This document shows, piece by piece, positions 8,793 to 17,711 of a DNA stretch of 64,000 nt. Within the stretch, counting starts at the first letter, position 1. Every line of letters starts with the position of its first letter. Origin of the DNA: Pedobacter nutrimenti (GTDB taxonomy: Bacteria; Bacteroidota; Bacteroidia; Sphingobacteriales; Sphingobacteriaceae); contig NZ_QKLU01000004.1 in assembly GCF_003208655.1 (NCBI RefSeq), positions 186,001 to 250,000 on the forward strand, written 5' to 3'. Below the pieces are notes generated by a model. The model was not told where the DNA came from. It worked only from the letters and a program-made list of their open reading frames with translations, and ran no database searches. The position numbers and the translations under genes are program-made.

Positions 8793-11700
8793 TTATAATT
8801 TTATAGTTGCGCCAAAAAGAAAGGTTTTTGCAGTTGGATAACTGGAATAATCTATACCCAGGGACTGGTTTCCACCACTTGCCTTGGGACTGTTGATCAG
8901 CGGATCGTAACCACTGTAGTTGGTTATGGTCAATAAATTTTGTCCGGTTACATACACGCCCAGACCATGCAGCCAGGCCAGTTTTTTAATTTTAAAATTG
9001 TAACCCAAACGGGCAGAGTTGAGCCTTAAAAAATCCGATTTCTCCAGATAAAGGGTCGACAGCTGCGGCGGGTTTGCAGGATTGGCACCTGAATCAAAAT
9101 ATTTAGTGGCCACATTCCTGTCCGAAGCCAGGTTGTTAATATTTAAGGCGTTTAAACCTGTATTATTCACCAGGTAGCCCCCGGTTTGTCCAATAATGGA
9201 AAATGAAAAATCAAAGTTTTTGTAATTCATCTGACTGTTAAAACCATAGGTAAATTTTGGCAATGCCCCTTCAATAATTACGCGGTCATTGTTGTTGATC
9301 ACCCCGTCACCATTCACATCCCTGAAAACATTTCCGCCTTTGGCATCATAACCGATGTGTTCAAGCAGGTAAAAGGAACCTGCAGCATAGCCGCTTTTGT
9401 AAATGTTGGCCGCTACACCAGACTGTCCTGGACCGGAAATGGTTCCCGAAAGGATCTCTGAAACCGGAAGGTTTCTGATTTTGTTGTTTAAAGTGGCCCC
9501 GTTTACATCCACTGACCAGGTAAAATCTCCTTTATCGATCAGTTTGGAACCAAACATAAACTCCAGACCTTTATTTACAATCTTGCCGTCAATATTTACC
9601 CAAACGGTATTGGTTGGGCTCAACACCTGGGAAGGAATGTTTAAAATGGCATCGGTAGTGGTTTTATTAAAATAATCCAGGGTTCCGTACAGTTTCCCTT
9701 TCCAGAAAGAAAAGTCCAGCCCAACGTTGTACTGGGTCACCACTTCCCATTTTAAATTTGGGTTGGGTGTCCTGGTGACTGATACCCCGTTCACCAGGTT
9801 CAAATCGTCATTCAGGTAATACCCATCTGCCGGAGCAAGGGCATAACTTGCTTTGGTGATTTTATTTTCCACTTCCTGGTTACCGGTTTGCCCCCAGCTG
9901 GCCCTTAGTTTCAATTCTTCCAGTACAGGGATTTTTTTCAGGAAATTTTCCTGCGCCATATTCCAACCCAATGCAAATGATGGAAAGTATCCATATTTAT
10001 TATTTGCACCAAAACGGGTTGATCCGTCGGCACGCAGGGAAGCGGTAAAAAGGTATTTGTTGTCGTAAGAATAGTTGGCCCGGGAGAAAAAGGACTGTAA
10101 TTCGTTTTCCTGTGCAAACCCAAATACTCCCGTCTGTTTACCGGAAAAAGCCGGATTGTTTTCAGGCAAAACCCCGGCGTTTGCACCGGCTATACCCTCT
10201 ATGTTAAAGCTGTTTCCATTTCTTTCAAATTTCTGATAAGAAAAACCGCCCAATGCTTCTATTTTATGTTTTCCGGTTAATAAACTGTAATTCAGGTAAT
10301 GCTCCAGTAAAGTACTTTTGGAATTCATATTGTACTGGACATATTTCCCATTGGGGTTAATGTCTGTTAAATTTGGAAAAATAGTGGTTTTGCGGTCGGC
10401 CACCGAACGGTCCAGTCCAAGGTTAAATTTGTATTCCAAACCTTTTACAATCCGGAAAGAAACATCCATATTTCCCAGTACCCTGGTGGTCCGTGTAATG
10501 TCGCGGTACACGCTCAGCAAATAAGCCGGGTTGTAATGCGCATTCATATTGAAATTGGTATAATTCCCTTTGTCGTCAAATACATTTCGTGTCGGATTGG
10601 CCATCAGGGTATGTATAATCAGCTGACCGTTGGAACCGCCATCATCACTGGTGGGCACCCCATTGTCCCGGGTTTCACTGGCCGTCAGATTGACCCCAAC
10701 TTTTAAACGCTGATTGTCCAGAAAAGATTCCGAAGCGTTGATCCTTGCAGAGGTCCTTCTGAAATCGCTGTTTTTAACAATCCCTTCCTGATCCAGCTGA
10801 GCCGCCGAAACATAGTAGTTTCCAGTATTGGTCTGTCTGGAAAAAGACAGGGAGTTGTTCCGGGTTTTCGCTTCCCGGTAAATCACATCCTGCCAGTCGG
10901 TATTGCCCCCGTGATCAAATGCTTTTTGTGTAACCGCCTTACGGTACTCATCTGCACTAAGTACCTTTAACTTATGTGCCACCCTCGACAAACCAAAATA
11001 AGAATCGGCCGTAATGCTCCCCTCTCCTTTTTTACCTTTTTTAGTCGTTACAATAACCACCCCGTTAGATCCTCTCGCACCATAAATGGCCGCAGCAGAG
11101 GCATCTTTTAAAACCGAAATGGATTCAATGTCACTGGTATTTAAAAAGTTGAGCGGATTTTTTGCTTTGGAAGAACCAAATCCAACATTCTGTCCGCCCG
11201 GGCTCACATCGTCATTGGTTAAAGGCACCCCATCGACAACAAAAAGAGGGGTGCTTCCACTCCTGATGGAGCCCACGCCACGGATGGTCACATCTACCCC
11301 ACCACCTGGTTCACCGCTGCTGCTGACGACCCTTACACCCGCCACTTTACCCTGTAATAAGTTATCCGCTGAAACCACCACACCTTGTCTGAAATTTTTC
11401 TCATCCAGCTGTGTCACCGCACCGGTCACATCTTTTTTAACCTGTTTACCATAACCGATCACCATAACCTCTCCCAGGCTGGAAGCATCGGGCTCGAGTT
11501 TAATGGTCAGGGTACCACCATCAATGGCAACCAGCTTATTCCTGTAACCGATAAAGGAAACCTCCAGGTTTCTGGCCTTTACGCCCCTGATTTCAAAATC
11601 CCCGTCGGCATTGGTCACTACCGCATTTTTTGTACCCTGTTCTTTAACCGTTGCTCCGGCAAGTGGAAGGTCTTTTTCGTCCAGGACCTTTCCTTTTACC

Positions 11701-12074
11701 GTTTGCTGGAAAGCAGCAGCTGGTGCAATGACCTTTGTTTTTTTGTTTTTGCTGATCAGTACCACCTTATCCATAATGGCGTAATTGAAGTCGGCCTTTT
11801 CGGACAAGCTTTCCAATACTTCCTTAAGCGGCCTGGAATAGCTCACCGGATAGGTCTTTTTGTCGGCAATAATGGCATCACCGTAGCTGAATTTGTAACT
11901 GGTTTGTTTGCTTAATTGTAAAAAAATGTTGACCAACGTTTCATTTGCCGCCCGTGTATCCCGGGATAAAACTTTAGGAGTCAATGCCTTTGCCTGCCCT
12001 GTTTGAATAAACAAAAAGATTGCGGCTAAAAAACATATGCTTTTCAGGTTAAAAAAAGTATATTTATAATTCAT
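8793..12074 (-). CDS. SusC/RagA-family TonB-dependent transducer with STN domain
   Basis: 1093 aa. Order: signal peptide; STN (secretin/TonB short N-terminal) signalling domain at about residues 40-110; carboxypeptidase-regulatory-like beta-sandwich at about 125-200 (GKVLDEKDLPLAGATV); TonB box region (SLGEVMVIGYG); plug at about 205-340 with the SusC signatures FVVDGVPL and YGARGSNGVVIVTTKKG; then a 22-stranded barrel ending in FLFGATIKL. It imports the ligand delivered by the SusD partner using TonB energy. The STN domain indicates that it also signals to the FecR-type anti-sigma factor encoded just upstream. Confidence 0.96.
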   Translation of the reverse strand: MNYKYTFFNLKSICFLAAIFLFIQTGQAKALTPKVLSRDTRAANETLVNIFLQLSKQTSYKFSYGDAIIADKKTYPVSYSRPLKEVLESLSEKADFNYAIMDKVVLISKNKKTKVIAPAAAFQQTVKGKVLDEKDLPLAGATVKEQGTKNAVVTNADGDFEIRGVKARNLEVSFIGYRNKLVAIDGGTLTIKLEPDASSLGEVMVIGYGKQVKKDVTGAVTQLDEKNFRQGVVVSADNLLQGKVAGVRVVSSSGEPGGGVDVTIRGVGSIRSGSTPLFVVDGVPLTNDDVSPGGQNVGFGSSKAKNPLNFLNTSDIESISVLKDASAAAIYGARGSNGVVIVTTKKGKKGEGSITADSYFGLSRVAHKLKVLSADEYRKAVTQKAFDHGGNTDWQDVIYREAKTRNNSLSFSRQTNTGNYYVSAAQLDQEGIVKNSDFRRTSARINASESFLDNQRLKVGVNLTASETRDNGVPTSDDGGSNGQLIIHTLMANPTRNVFDDKGNYTNFNMNAHYNPAYLLSVYRDITRTTRVLGNMDVSFRIVKGLEYKFNLGLDRSVADRKTTIFPNLTDINPNGKYVQYNMNSKSTLLEHYLNYSLLTGKHKIEALGGFSYQKFERNGNSFNIEGIAGANAGVLPENNPAFSGKQTGVFGFAQENELQSFFSRANYSYDNKYLFTASLRADGSTRFGANNKYGYFPSFALGWNMAQENFLKKIPVLEELKLRASWGQTGNQEVENKITKASYALAPADGYYLNDDLNLVNGVSVTRTPNPNLKWEVVTQYNVGLDFSFWKGKLYGTLDYFNKTTTDAILNIPSQVLSPTNTVWVNIDGKIVNKGLEFMFGSKLIDKGDFTWSVDVNGATLNNKIRNLPVSEILSGTISGPGQSGVAANIYKSGYAAGSFYLLEHIGYDAKGGNVFRDVNGDGVINNNDRVIIEGALPKFTYGFNSQMNYKNFDFSFSIIGQTGGYLVNNTGLNALNINNLASDRNVATKYFDSGANPANPPQLSTLYLEKSDFLRLNSARLGYNFKIKKLAWLHGLGVYVTGQNLLTITNYSGYDPLINSPKASGGNQSLGIDYSSYPTAKTFLFGATIKL

Positions 12075-12111
12075 ATTTAAGGTATTAATTTGTTTGATAT
12101 CTTAATGATTA

Positions 12112-12136
12112 CCGCGGTTGTTACGAGCAACTGCGG
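12112..12136 (-). promoter_or_regulatory. Hairpin between fecR-type and susC-type genes (locus 1)
   Basis: CCGCGGTTG (12112-12120) and CAACTGCGG (12128-12136) pair over 9 bp, with one G-T wobble and a 7-nt loop. It lies in the 69-bp gap between the anti-sigma gene and the receptor gene. No T-tract follows on the coding strand, so it is not a simple terminator. It may be a processing or stability element that separates expression of the two parts of the locus. A similar hairpin lies at the same place in locus 2. Confidence 0.5.
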
Positions 12137-12143
12137 TTCCTTT

Positions 12144-13073
12144 CTACTGATCCGTTTCTATTTTATTTCCATGCTGTTTGAGTTTTAAGTGTGTGATGTA
12201 ATTGATTTGATCCAAAATATTCTGTAACGGTAAACCGTCTTTGAGATAAAGTGTAATTCGGGTACGCAGTATATTTTCATCTGCAGTATCAAAACTGGCC
12301 CCGTATTTAAAGCTCAGCAGTGTAAATACCTTATCCAGGGTCACCTCATTTAAAGTGATGTCTTTTTTATACCAGCTGTAGAGCGAAAGGTCATTCAGTT
12401 TTTGCTTTTTAAGTCCGGACGAGGGGCTAAATACCGCATTTTCATTAGGCGTTAAAAAAGCAATCTGCTGACCGGAAGATACCCGCACCTTGCCCGTCAG
12501 TACGGTAACACTCGATTTGCCCTGGTCCAGGCTGATGTGGAAAGAAGTACCTAGCACCCTTGTTTTAATTTGCGGAGAAGTAATGACAAAAGGGTGCGTG
12601 TGGTCTTTGGCTACTTTAAAAAAAGCATTTCCCTTTAACAGGGATACAGACCTGATTTTTCCCTGAAAATGTTCGGGATATTTAAACACGGAATTCGCTG
12701 CCAGATAAACCACAGTACCATCTTTAAGCCTAACCGAATCGGTAACAGATGCAGTGGTCAGCACAAGTTCTTTAATGTTCTGCTCCGCAGACCTTAACCA
12801 GATGCCCAGGCCAAGCACCAGTAAAACCGAGGCCGCAATGGCATATTTATAAACAGCCCAAAAAGGTCGTTTTATAGGCTGGAGCTTTTGGATGTTGTTG
12901 TAAATCCTGGCAGAAATTGCGTCTTTCGCCCCCATTTGGGTATTGTCCCAGGCCGAAGCATCGTATTCATGCTGCATAAAATCATCCAGCAACTTTTGTT
13001 CTGCCGGAGAAATCGTGTTCTCCTTACTTTTATCTGTAAGGTGGCCCAGGTAATGTGTGTTCTTTTTAGTCAT
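12144..13073 (-). CDS. FecR-family anti-sigma factor
   Basis: 309 aa. An N-terminal cytoplasmic region of about 80 residues should bind the sigma factor. One membrane segment follows (YAIAASVLLVLGLGIWL, about 85-102), then a periplasmic FecR domain (VRLKDGTVVYLAANSVFKYP) and a C-terminal DUF4974-type domain (LDKVFTLLSFKYGASF). It should hold the ECF factor encoded upstream inactive until the receptor's STN domain signals ligand uptake. Order sigma, FecR, SusC, SusD on one strand. Confidence 0.95.
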   Translation of the reverse strand: MTKKNTHYLGHLTDKSKENTISPAEQKLLDDFMQHEYDASAWDNTQMGAKDAISARIYNNIQKLQPIKRPFWAVYKYAIAASVLLVLGLGIWLRSAEQNIKELVLTTASVTDSVRLKDGTVVYLAANSVFKYPEHFQGKIRSVSLLKGNAFFKVAKDHTHPFVITSPQIKTRVLGTSFHISLDQGKSSVTVLTGKVRVSSGQQIAFLTPNENAVFSPSSGLKKQKLNDLSLYSWYKKDITLNEVTLDKVFTLLSFKYGASFDTADENILRTRITLYLKDGLPLQNILDQINYITHLKLKQHGNKIETDQ

Positions 13074-13130
13074 GGTACTTATGTTCGGCTATAAGTACCA
13101 GGGAGGCTTAAAAAGTACTATCCAAAGTTG

Positions 13131-13682
13131 TTACGAAATGATTAAGGTATTGTTAAGCTGAAAAAAAAGATAAATGCTCACCGGGATCAGCAGGCCGGAG
13201 TTTTCCCCGGCATGAAACCGGAGTTGTTTTAAGGCCGAAGAGATCTGGTTTTTTACTGTTTGCCTGGAAAGCTTCAGTTCGTCTGCTATCTCTTCAATGC
13301 TCATTTCCCTTATTTTGTTCATCATCAGGATCTGTTTTCTTTTTTCCGGAAGATTTTCTAAAAGTGCATACAGGGTATCGAGTAATTCCGGATCAACAGA
13401 AGGAAGCTGTTCTATAAAATAGTCTTCAAATTTTTCTTCTATTATGGTGGTGTCAAAACGTCTTTTCCGGTATTCCTTTAAAACCTGATTTTTAGCTGCC
13501 CGGAACAAATAACTTTCAACAGACAAAACTTTCAGTTCTGATCTTCTTTCCCAAAGACTGGTAAAAATGTCTTGTACAATATTTTCAGAAAGGTGCGCGT
13601 CACGCGTCATCCTGAAACAAAAAGCATAGAGCTTTTCCCAATGACAACTGTAAATGTGCTCAAAGTTCTTAAGATCTATCAT
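13131..13682 (-). CDS. ECF RNA polymerase sigma factor (locus 1)
   Basis: 183 aa. Region 2 is at the N terminus (YSCHWEKLYAFCFRMTRDAHLSE, VQDIFTSLWER) and region 4 lies around residues 115-165 (LPEKRKQILMMNKI, MSIEEIADELKLSRQTVKNQ). It ends in a hydrophobic tail (LLIPVSIYLFFQL), a feature shared with the sigma factor of locus 2 and common among FecR-linked ECF factors of Bacteroidota. It is expected to activate the SusC/SusD genes downstream when released by FecR. ATG at 13682. Confidence 0.95.
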   Translation of the reverse strand: MIDLKNFEHIYSCHWEKLYAFCFRMTRDAHLSENIVQDIFTSLWERRSELKVLSVESYLFRAAKNQVLKEYRKRRFDTTIIEEKFEDYFIEQLPSVDPELLDTLYALLENLPEKRKQILMMNKIREMSIEEIADELKLSRQTVKNQISSALKQLRFHAGENSGLLIPVSIYLFFQLNNTLIIS

Positions 13683-13848
13683 AAAGTTGTACGTATGGCG
13701 TGGCTTTATTTCAAAGACACGAGCAGGATCGTAAACAGAACGATGAACAGTACTGCATCATCATAAAATATCCGCCGGCTTTAAACTGCGTACTAAAGTA
13801 CAGCAGCCATGTTAAGCAGATGTTAGTGATAAAAAAAGAAATCGTTTT

Positions 13849-14550
13849 TTATATTTTGGAAGCTACCTTTTCCTTTCCTTCCACAAAAATACGTTTGGCA
13901 GACACCCGCATTGGATTGAACTCAAATTCAAACAGGGTCCCATTATTCGGATTACCATACAAGTCGAAGATCATGGTGCCCATCAGCTTCCCATCGGCCC
14001 CGTAATACAAGGCTTTCAATTCGTTGAAATACATTTCCTGACGCATGCCCTTGGGATTTCCTTCGAAGACCACCTGTTTAATCCGATCATCTCCCCTGTA
14101 GCTGGTCATCATATCATAGGCAATCGGATCGCCCTGCACCGGAGTGCCCTTATAGGTGTATACGTCAATGCTTTCTTCCTTACCATCCTTATAAATGGCA
14201 TCCTGACTGATTTTCCCATTGTCAAGATAAAGTTTCACCGCCCCGTTTAATACACCGTTTTTAAAAACAGAAGTACCACTCAGCTTTCCATTTTCATGAT
14301 AATATTTAACTTCCCCGTCAAATTTTTCCTCGGTTTTAGAGAGTGAAAAACCTTCAAACTGCAGTTTTCCGGATTTATAATAGTCTTTAAAAAAATATTT
14401 TCCATTAACAGCCTTTGGTTCTGGTCTGTAATAAACCATTTCTTCTTTAACTGTGGGTTTCCAGTTGGCATCAAAATACTTTGTTTTTTCCTGGGCAAAA
14501 ATGGCAGTTGCTACAAAAAACAGAATAAGGAACAGAAGGCGTGTTTTCAT
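13849..14550 (-). CDS. Exported MORN/YwqK-type repeat protein
   Basis: 233 aa with a signal peptide (MKTRLLFLILFFVATAIFA). The centre has several copies of the YwqK/MORN-2 type repeat, e.g. GKLQFEGF, YYHENGKLSGTSVFKNG and LYLDNGKISQDAIYKDG. Such repeats form antiparallel beta-hairpins. The molecular function is unknown. It stands alone, with no partner in the same direction. A similar repeat block is in the TonB-like protein at 53007-53738. Confidence 0.8.
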   Translation of the reverse strand: MKTRLLFLILFFVATAIFAQEKTKYFDANWKPTVKEEMVYYRPEPKAVNGKYFFKDYYKSGKLQFEGFSLSKTEEKFDGEVKYYHENGKLSGTSVFKNGVLNGAVKLYLDNGKISQDAIYKDGKEESIDVYTYKGTPVQGDPIAYDMMTSYRGDDRIKQVVFEGNPKGMRQEMYFNELKALYYGADGKLMGTMIFDLYGNPNNGTLFEFEFNPMRVSAKRIFVEGKEKVASKI

Positions 14551-14572
14551 ATTTCGAGGCTTAATGAGAGAA

Positions 14573-14580
14573 CAAATTTA
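14573..14580 (-). promoter_or_regulatory. Possible -7 promoter element (TAAATTTG)
   Basis: On the minus strand TAAATTTG matches the Bacteroidota -7 consensus TAnnTTTG exactly, 22 bp upstream of the start at 14550. No TTTG is found at the expected -33 distance, so this is tentative. Confidence 0.4.
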
Positions 14581-14775
14581 ACAAGTTTATGTTTTCTAAA
14601 GTGAAAAAACCGTACCAGATTTCTGGGGGCTTTTCAATTATATTAAAACTATTCGCCATCTGATTGGTTTTCAAAGCGCTGAACTTCATCCCGGCATAAC
14701 TTAAACATAAAATAAGCTGAACAACGCTCCGCAAAACTTTAGGTAATTTAGTTCAAACTATAAAATTCAACAGAA

Positions 14776-15141
14776 ATGAATACACAGGAAGTAGCGGACC
14801 GACTGGTCCAGCTTTGCCGTGAAGGTAAAAATGTCGATGCCATCAATGAGCTGTATGACGAACATATTGTGAGCAGGGAGCCTGCAGGGACCCCAATGGA
14901 AATCACCGAAGGAAAAGAAGCTGTCCGGGACAAGACAATCCAATGGATCAACAGTGTTCAACAGGTTCATCATGAAAGCTTTTCGGATGCCATGGTGGGC
15001 GGTGATTTTTTCTCTTGTGTGATGGAAATTGATGTAACGTATAAACAGCATGGCAGAATGGCCATGACCGAGATTGCCGTATATGAAGTTAAAAACGGAA
15101 AAATTATTGCAGAGCAGTTTTTTTATCGTATGCCTGCTTAA
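14776..15141 (+). CDS. SnoaL-like (NTF2 fold) protein
   Basis: 121 aa. Pattern of the SnoaL/NTF2 superfamily: N-terminal helices (VADRLVQLCREGKNVDAINELY), then DEHIVSREP and a C-terminal beta-sheet (EIAVYEVKNGKIIAEQFFY). Members are small cone-shaped proteins, some being isomerases or hydrolases and others only binding ligands. No catalytic residues can be assigned with confidence. Single gene, convergent with the DoxX gene across a strong terminator. Confidence 0.8.
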   Translation: MNTQEVADRLVQLCREGKNVDAINELYDEHIVSREPAGTPMEITEGKEAVRDKTIQWINSVQQVHHESFSDAMVGGDFFSCVMEIDVTYKQHGRMAMTEIAVYEVKNGKIIAEQFFYRMPA

Positions 15142-15154
15142 AAATTATAAAACA

Positions 15155-15185
15155 AAAAAGCCCGCTTCAATCAGGCGGGCTTTTT
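15155..15185. terminator. Bidirectional rho-independent terminator
   Basis: AAAAAGCCCGC (15155-15165) pairs with GCGGGCTTTTT (15175-15185) across a 9-nt loop, between two convergent genes. Confidence 0.92.
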
Positions 15186-15186
15186 G

Positions 15187-15558
15187 CTAAGCGATCATCG
15201 GTTTATATTTGTTCCAGTTCAGCCCAATGATCCAGAGGTTAATGGCCAAAAGCGGTAAAGCGAAGGCAAGCCCCGATGGATCTACAACCAGGTTGTGTAT
15301 GGTGACCCCCACCATAACCGGTAAAATAACGATGGCACCCAGTGCGCGGGTTTTGGGAAAAATGAATAACAGGCCGCCCAATACCTCAATAAAACCCACC
15401 AGCGGGATCAGCCAGATGATACTCCCGAGTGCCGTCATTACTTTCATTTGCTCGATGGTTAATCGGGGCATAGGCATGTAATTAAAAAATTTGTTTAGCC
15501 CCGCATTGATGAACATCAGCCCAAAAAGCAGGCACAGGATAAATTTGACAATTTTCAT
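15187..15558 (-). CDS. DoxX-family membrane protein
   Basis: 123 aa with four hydrophobic segments (LCLLFGLMFINAGLNKFF; GSIIWLIPLVGFIEVLGGLLFIF; LGAIVILPVMVGVTIHNLVV; ALPLLAINLWIIGL). The first-segment pattern GLMFINAGLNKFF and the GFIEVLGGLLF motif are typical of DoxX/DoxX-like proteins. The biochemical role of most members is not settled. It is divergent from the Crp-type regulator gene at 15699, which might control it. Confidence 0.8.
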   Translation of the reverse strand: MKIVKFILCLLFGLMFINAGLNKFFNYMPMPRLTIEQMKVMTALGSIIWLIPLVGFIEVLGGLLFIFPKTRALGAIVILPVMVGVTIHNLVVDPSGLAFALPLLAINLWIIGLNWNKYKPMIA

Positions 15559-15698
15559 TTCATTTATTTTAGTGGTTAACGATCCGGTTTATAAACAAAA
15601 ACTTATCATTAAGTTAACACATTTCTTCAAGAAAAACATTAAAAAAGGTGTATGCTAATGCTAAAAAAATTAATTTCAACCTGTAATCTAAAACCACT

Positions 15699-16289
15699 AT
15701 GCAGCTTCCGGACCCTACGCTGATCCTTAAAAATGTAAGCAGACATATCCAGCTTAACCTGAATGAACAGGAATACTTTCTTTCCTTGCTGCAAACCCGT
15801 GAACTGCCCCGAAAAAGCTATTTGCTCCGGCAGGGTGAAATTTGCAGATCTGAAAACTTTGTCCTTAAAGGCTGCCTGCGGGCCTATACCACAGATGAAG
15901 ACGGAACAGAACATATTGTGATGTTCGGCCCCCAGGACTGGTGGATCAGCGATCTGGCCAGTTTTTTGAGCCAAAGGCCTGCCACTTATACCATTGACGC
16001 CCTGGAAGACACGACCCTGCTGCAAATCAGTAAAACCGACCTGGAAAAATTATACGGTAAAATTCCCAAATTCGAAAGGTTCTTCAGGCTGTTGCTGCAA
16101 AATGCCTTTGTTGCTCAACAGGATAGAATCCAGCAAAATCTTTCTTTTACGGCCGAACTGCGTTACCTGGACTTTATTAAAAAATACCCGCGGCTGGAAC
16201 AACTGGTTTCCCAGAAACAAATTGCTTCTTATCTGGGCATTACCCCCGTTTTTTTAAGTATGATCCGCAGAAAATTAAGCCGCAGGTAA
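15699..16289 (+). CDS. Crp/Fnr-family transcriptional regulator
   Basis: 196 aa. An N-terminal cyclic-nucleotide-binding-type beta-barrel (SYLLRQGEICRSENFVLKGCLRAYT, MFGPQDWWISD) is followed by a C-terminal helix-turn-helix (SQKQIASYLGITPVFLSMIRRKL). There is no cysteine cluster for an iron-sulphur centre, so it is not a classic FNR. The effector is unknown. It is divergent from doxX and 64 bp upstream of a small membrane protein gene on the same strand; both are plausible targets. Confidence 0.88.
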   Translation: MQLPDPTLILKNVSRHIQLNLNEQEYFLSLLQTRELPRKSYLLRQGEICRSENFVLKGCLRAYTTDEDGTEHIVMFGPQDWWISDLASFLSQRPATYTIDALEDTTLLQISKTDLEKLYGKIPKFERFFRLLLQNAFVAQQDRIQQNLSFTAELRYLDFIKKYPRLEQLVSQKQIASYLGITPVFLSMIRRKLSRR

Positions 16290-16353
16290 TTTATTAAACT
16301 ACTTTAACGTTTCGCATTTTTCTTCTGCATTCTTTTGTTCAAAAAAAAGACAG

Positions 16354-16815
16354 ATGAAAACAGCAGAAATCAATACCAACAGCCATGTTCTGTTGCGTGC
16401 TACCCTAACCGCAGGTGTATTAGATGCCCTTGCCGCCATTGTGGTGTATTACTTATTTTTCCATTACAATCCTGTTCAGGTTTATCAGTTTGTAGCCAGT
16501 GCCCTGCTTGGGCCACAGGCCTATAAAGGTGGCCTGCCCGTTGCCCTTTTGGGTTTATTTTTCCATTTTTTTATTGCTTTTGCCGCAAGCCTGGTCTTTT
16601 ATATGGCTTATCCCCGAATTCCGTTTCTGGCCAAACATTATATCCTGTCTGGTTTGGGCTACGGTTTGCTGATCTGGCTGGTTATGAACCTGCTGGTCCT
16701 TCCCCTCACTAAAATTCCAGCGGCCCCTTTTGATGAAGTTTCTGTGATTGCCATACTCTGGCATATGCTGCTGGTTGGCCTGCCGGTTTCAGTGATTATT
16801 CACAAAAACAAGTAA
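16354..16815 (+). CDS. Four-helix membrane protein, function unknown
   Basis: 153 aa with four predicted membrane segments: LTAGVLDALAAIVVYYLFF; LPVALLGLFFHFFIAFAASL; YILSGLGYGLLIWLVMNLLVL; VSVIAILWHMLLVGLPVSVII. The pattern resembles conserved small integral membrane proteins of Bacteroidota, but I cannot name the family. It follows the Crp-type regulator gene and may share its transcript. Confidence 0.75.
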   Translation: MKTAEINTNSHVLLRATLTAGVLDALAAIVVYYLFFHYNPVQVYQFVASALLGPQAYKGGLPVALLGLFFHFFIAFAASLVFYMAYPRIPFLAKHYILSGLGYGLLIWLVMNLLVLPLTKIPAAPFDEVSVIAILWHMLLVGLPVSVIIHKNK

Positions 16816-16844
16816 AATTTCCGTGCCTAATCGAAAATGAATCC

Positions 16845-16878
16845 TGTCTGTTAAAGGTTTGAACACCTTTAACAGACA
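16845..16878. terminator. Inverted repeat, probable terminator
   Basis: 13-bp perfect arms, TGTCTGTTAAAGG (16845-16857) and CCTTTAACAGACA (16866-16878), with an 8-nt loop between convergent genes. It lacks a strong T-tract on either side, so termination may be weaker than at the other hairpins. Confidence 0.6.
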
Positions 16879-16893
16879 AGATTACAATGTGAT

Positions 16894-17706
16894 TTATTTA
16901 ACCGTCATCTGTTTTTTACTCACCGTATGTGCACTAAAATAACCCAACGCATTGTTATTGATATTTGAAGGCGGATTTCCAGGCGTTGTTCCCCCACCCG
17001 GACCATTCTGGGATTGCTGGCTTAGGGTAAACCAGTACAGAAATATATTTTTATCAATACACTGCATTTCTACTTCTACCACATCTCCGGTCCTAAGCTG
17101 GTCCTGATCTTTATTGTTGCCCGTGTAAAACAGTACGCTGGGCACATTGTTCCCGTCGGTGAGGCGGTCATTTTCGGCATAGACCTGTTTGGACTGAACG
17201 CCGTTGACCTTCATCACAAAACGATACTGATTGGCCACCCCGGCCGGGTCCTTGTAGTGTACTTGTGCCTGTTTTTGGTCATCGCCTCCAAAATTAAACA
17301 CCTTCACGTCCAGGGAATCGATACCTACCGCCACAGGCATGACCGAACTTGCTGTATACACCTGGTTATTTGCCGTTACCTTGAGTGTATAACTGCGGCC
17401 GGTTTCTCCTTTCAGTGAACTGAATGTATAGGTCCCCGGAGCAGTTTCAGAGAAGCTCCAGGAATGGCCCTGATCGTCGCTTACACTCACCACAGCGCCA
17501 CCAACAGGCGGATAGGTATTCAGATCCGTATAAGGTACAGATTTACTGATTTTAACAACCTGCTGCCCCTGCTGGTTCGTCATATTGCCTTCAATTACCA
17601 ATTGACTGACGGCGTTGTCGAGCTTTACATCAATTACTTTTTCGCAGGCCGTTAGCCCAACCACCCCGGCCAGAAGCACCGATATGTATTTAATTTTTTT
17701 CAACAT
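16894..17706 (-). CDS. DUF4249-family lipoprotein
   Basis: 270 aa. Lipoprotein signal with lipobox LTAC (Cys about residue 21), then the family's opening pattern EKVIDVKLDNAVSQLVIEGNMTNQQG and a beta-sandwich-rich body (GAVVSVSDDQGHSWSF, GRSYTLKVTANNQVYTASS). DUF4249 proteins are routinely encoded directly after a TonB-dependent receptor of the type seen here. By analogy with SusD they may be the surface partner, but the ligand is unknown. The ATG is 5 bp after the receptor's stop codon. Confidence 0.88.
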   Translation of the reverse strand: MLKKIKYISVLLAGVVGLTACEKVIDVKLDNAVSQLVIEGNMTNQQGQQVVKISKSVPYTDLNTYPPVGGAVVSVSDDQGHSWSFSETAPGTYTFSSLKGETGRSYTLKVTANNQVYTASSVMPVAVGIDSLDVKVFNFGGDDQKQAQVHYKDPAGVANQYRFVMKVNGVQSKQVYAENDRLTDGNNVPSVLFYTGNNKDQDQLRTGDVVEVEMQCIDKNIFLYWFTLSQQSQNGPGGGTTPGNPPSNINNNALGYFSAHTVSKKQMTVK

Positions 17707-17711
17707 GATCT

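Noticed and set aside
11385..11915. 176-aa open frame on the plus strand
   Set aside because: Antisense to the STN and regulatory domains of the SusC-type gene; no recognisable protein pattern.
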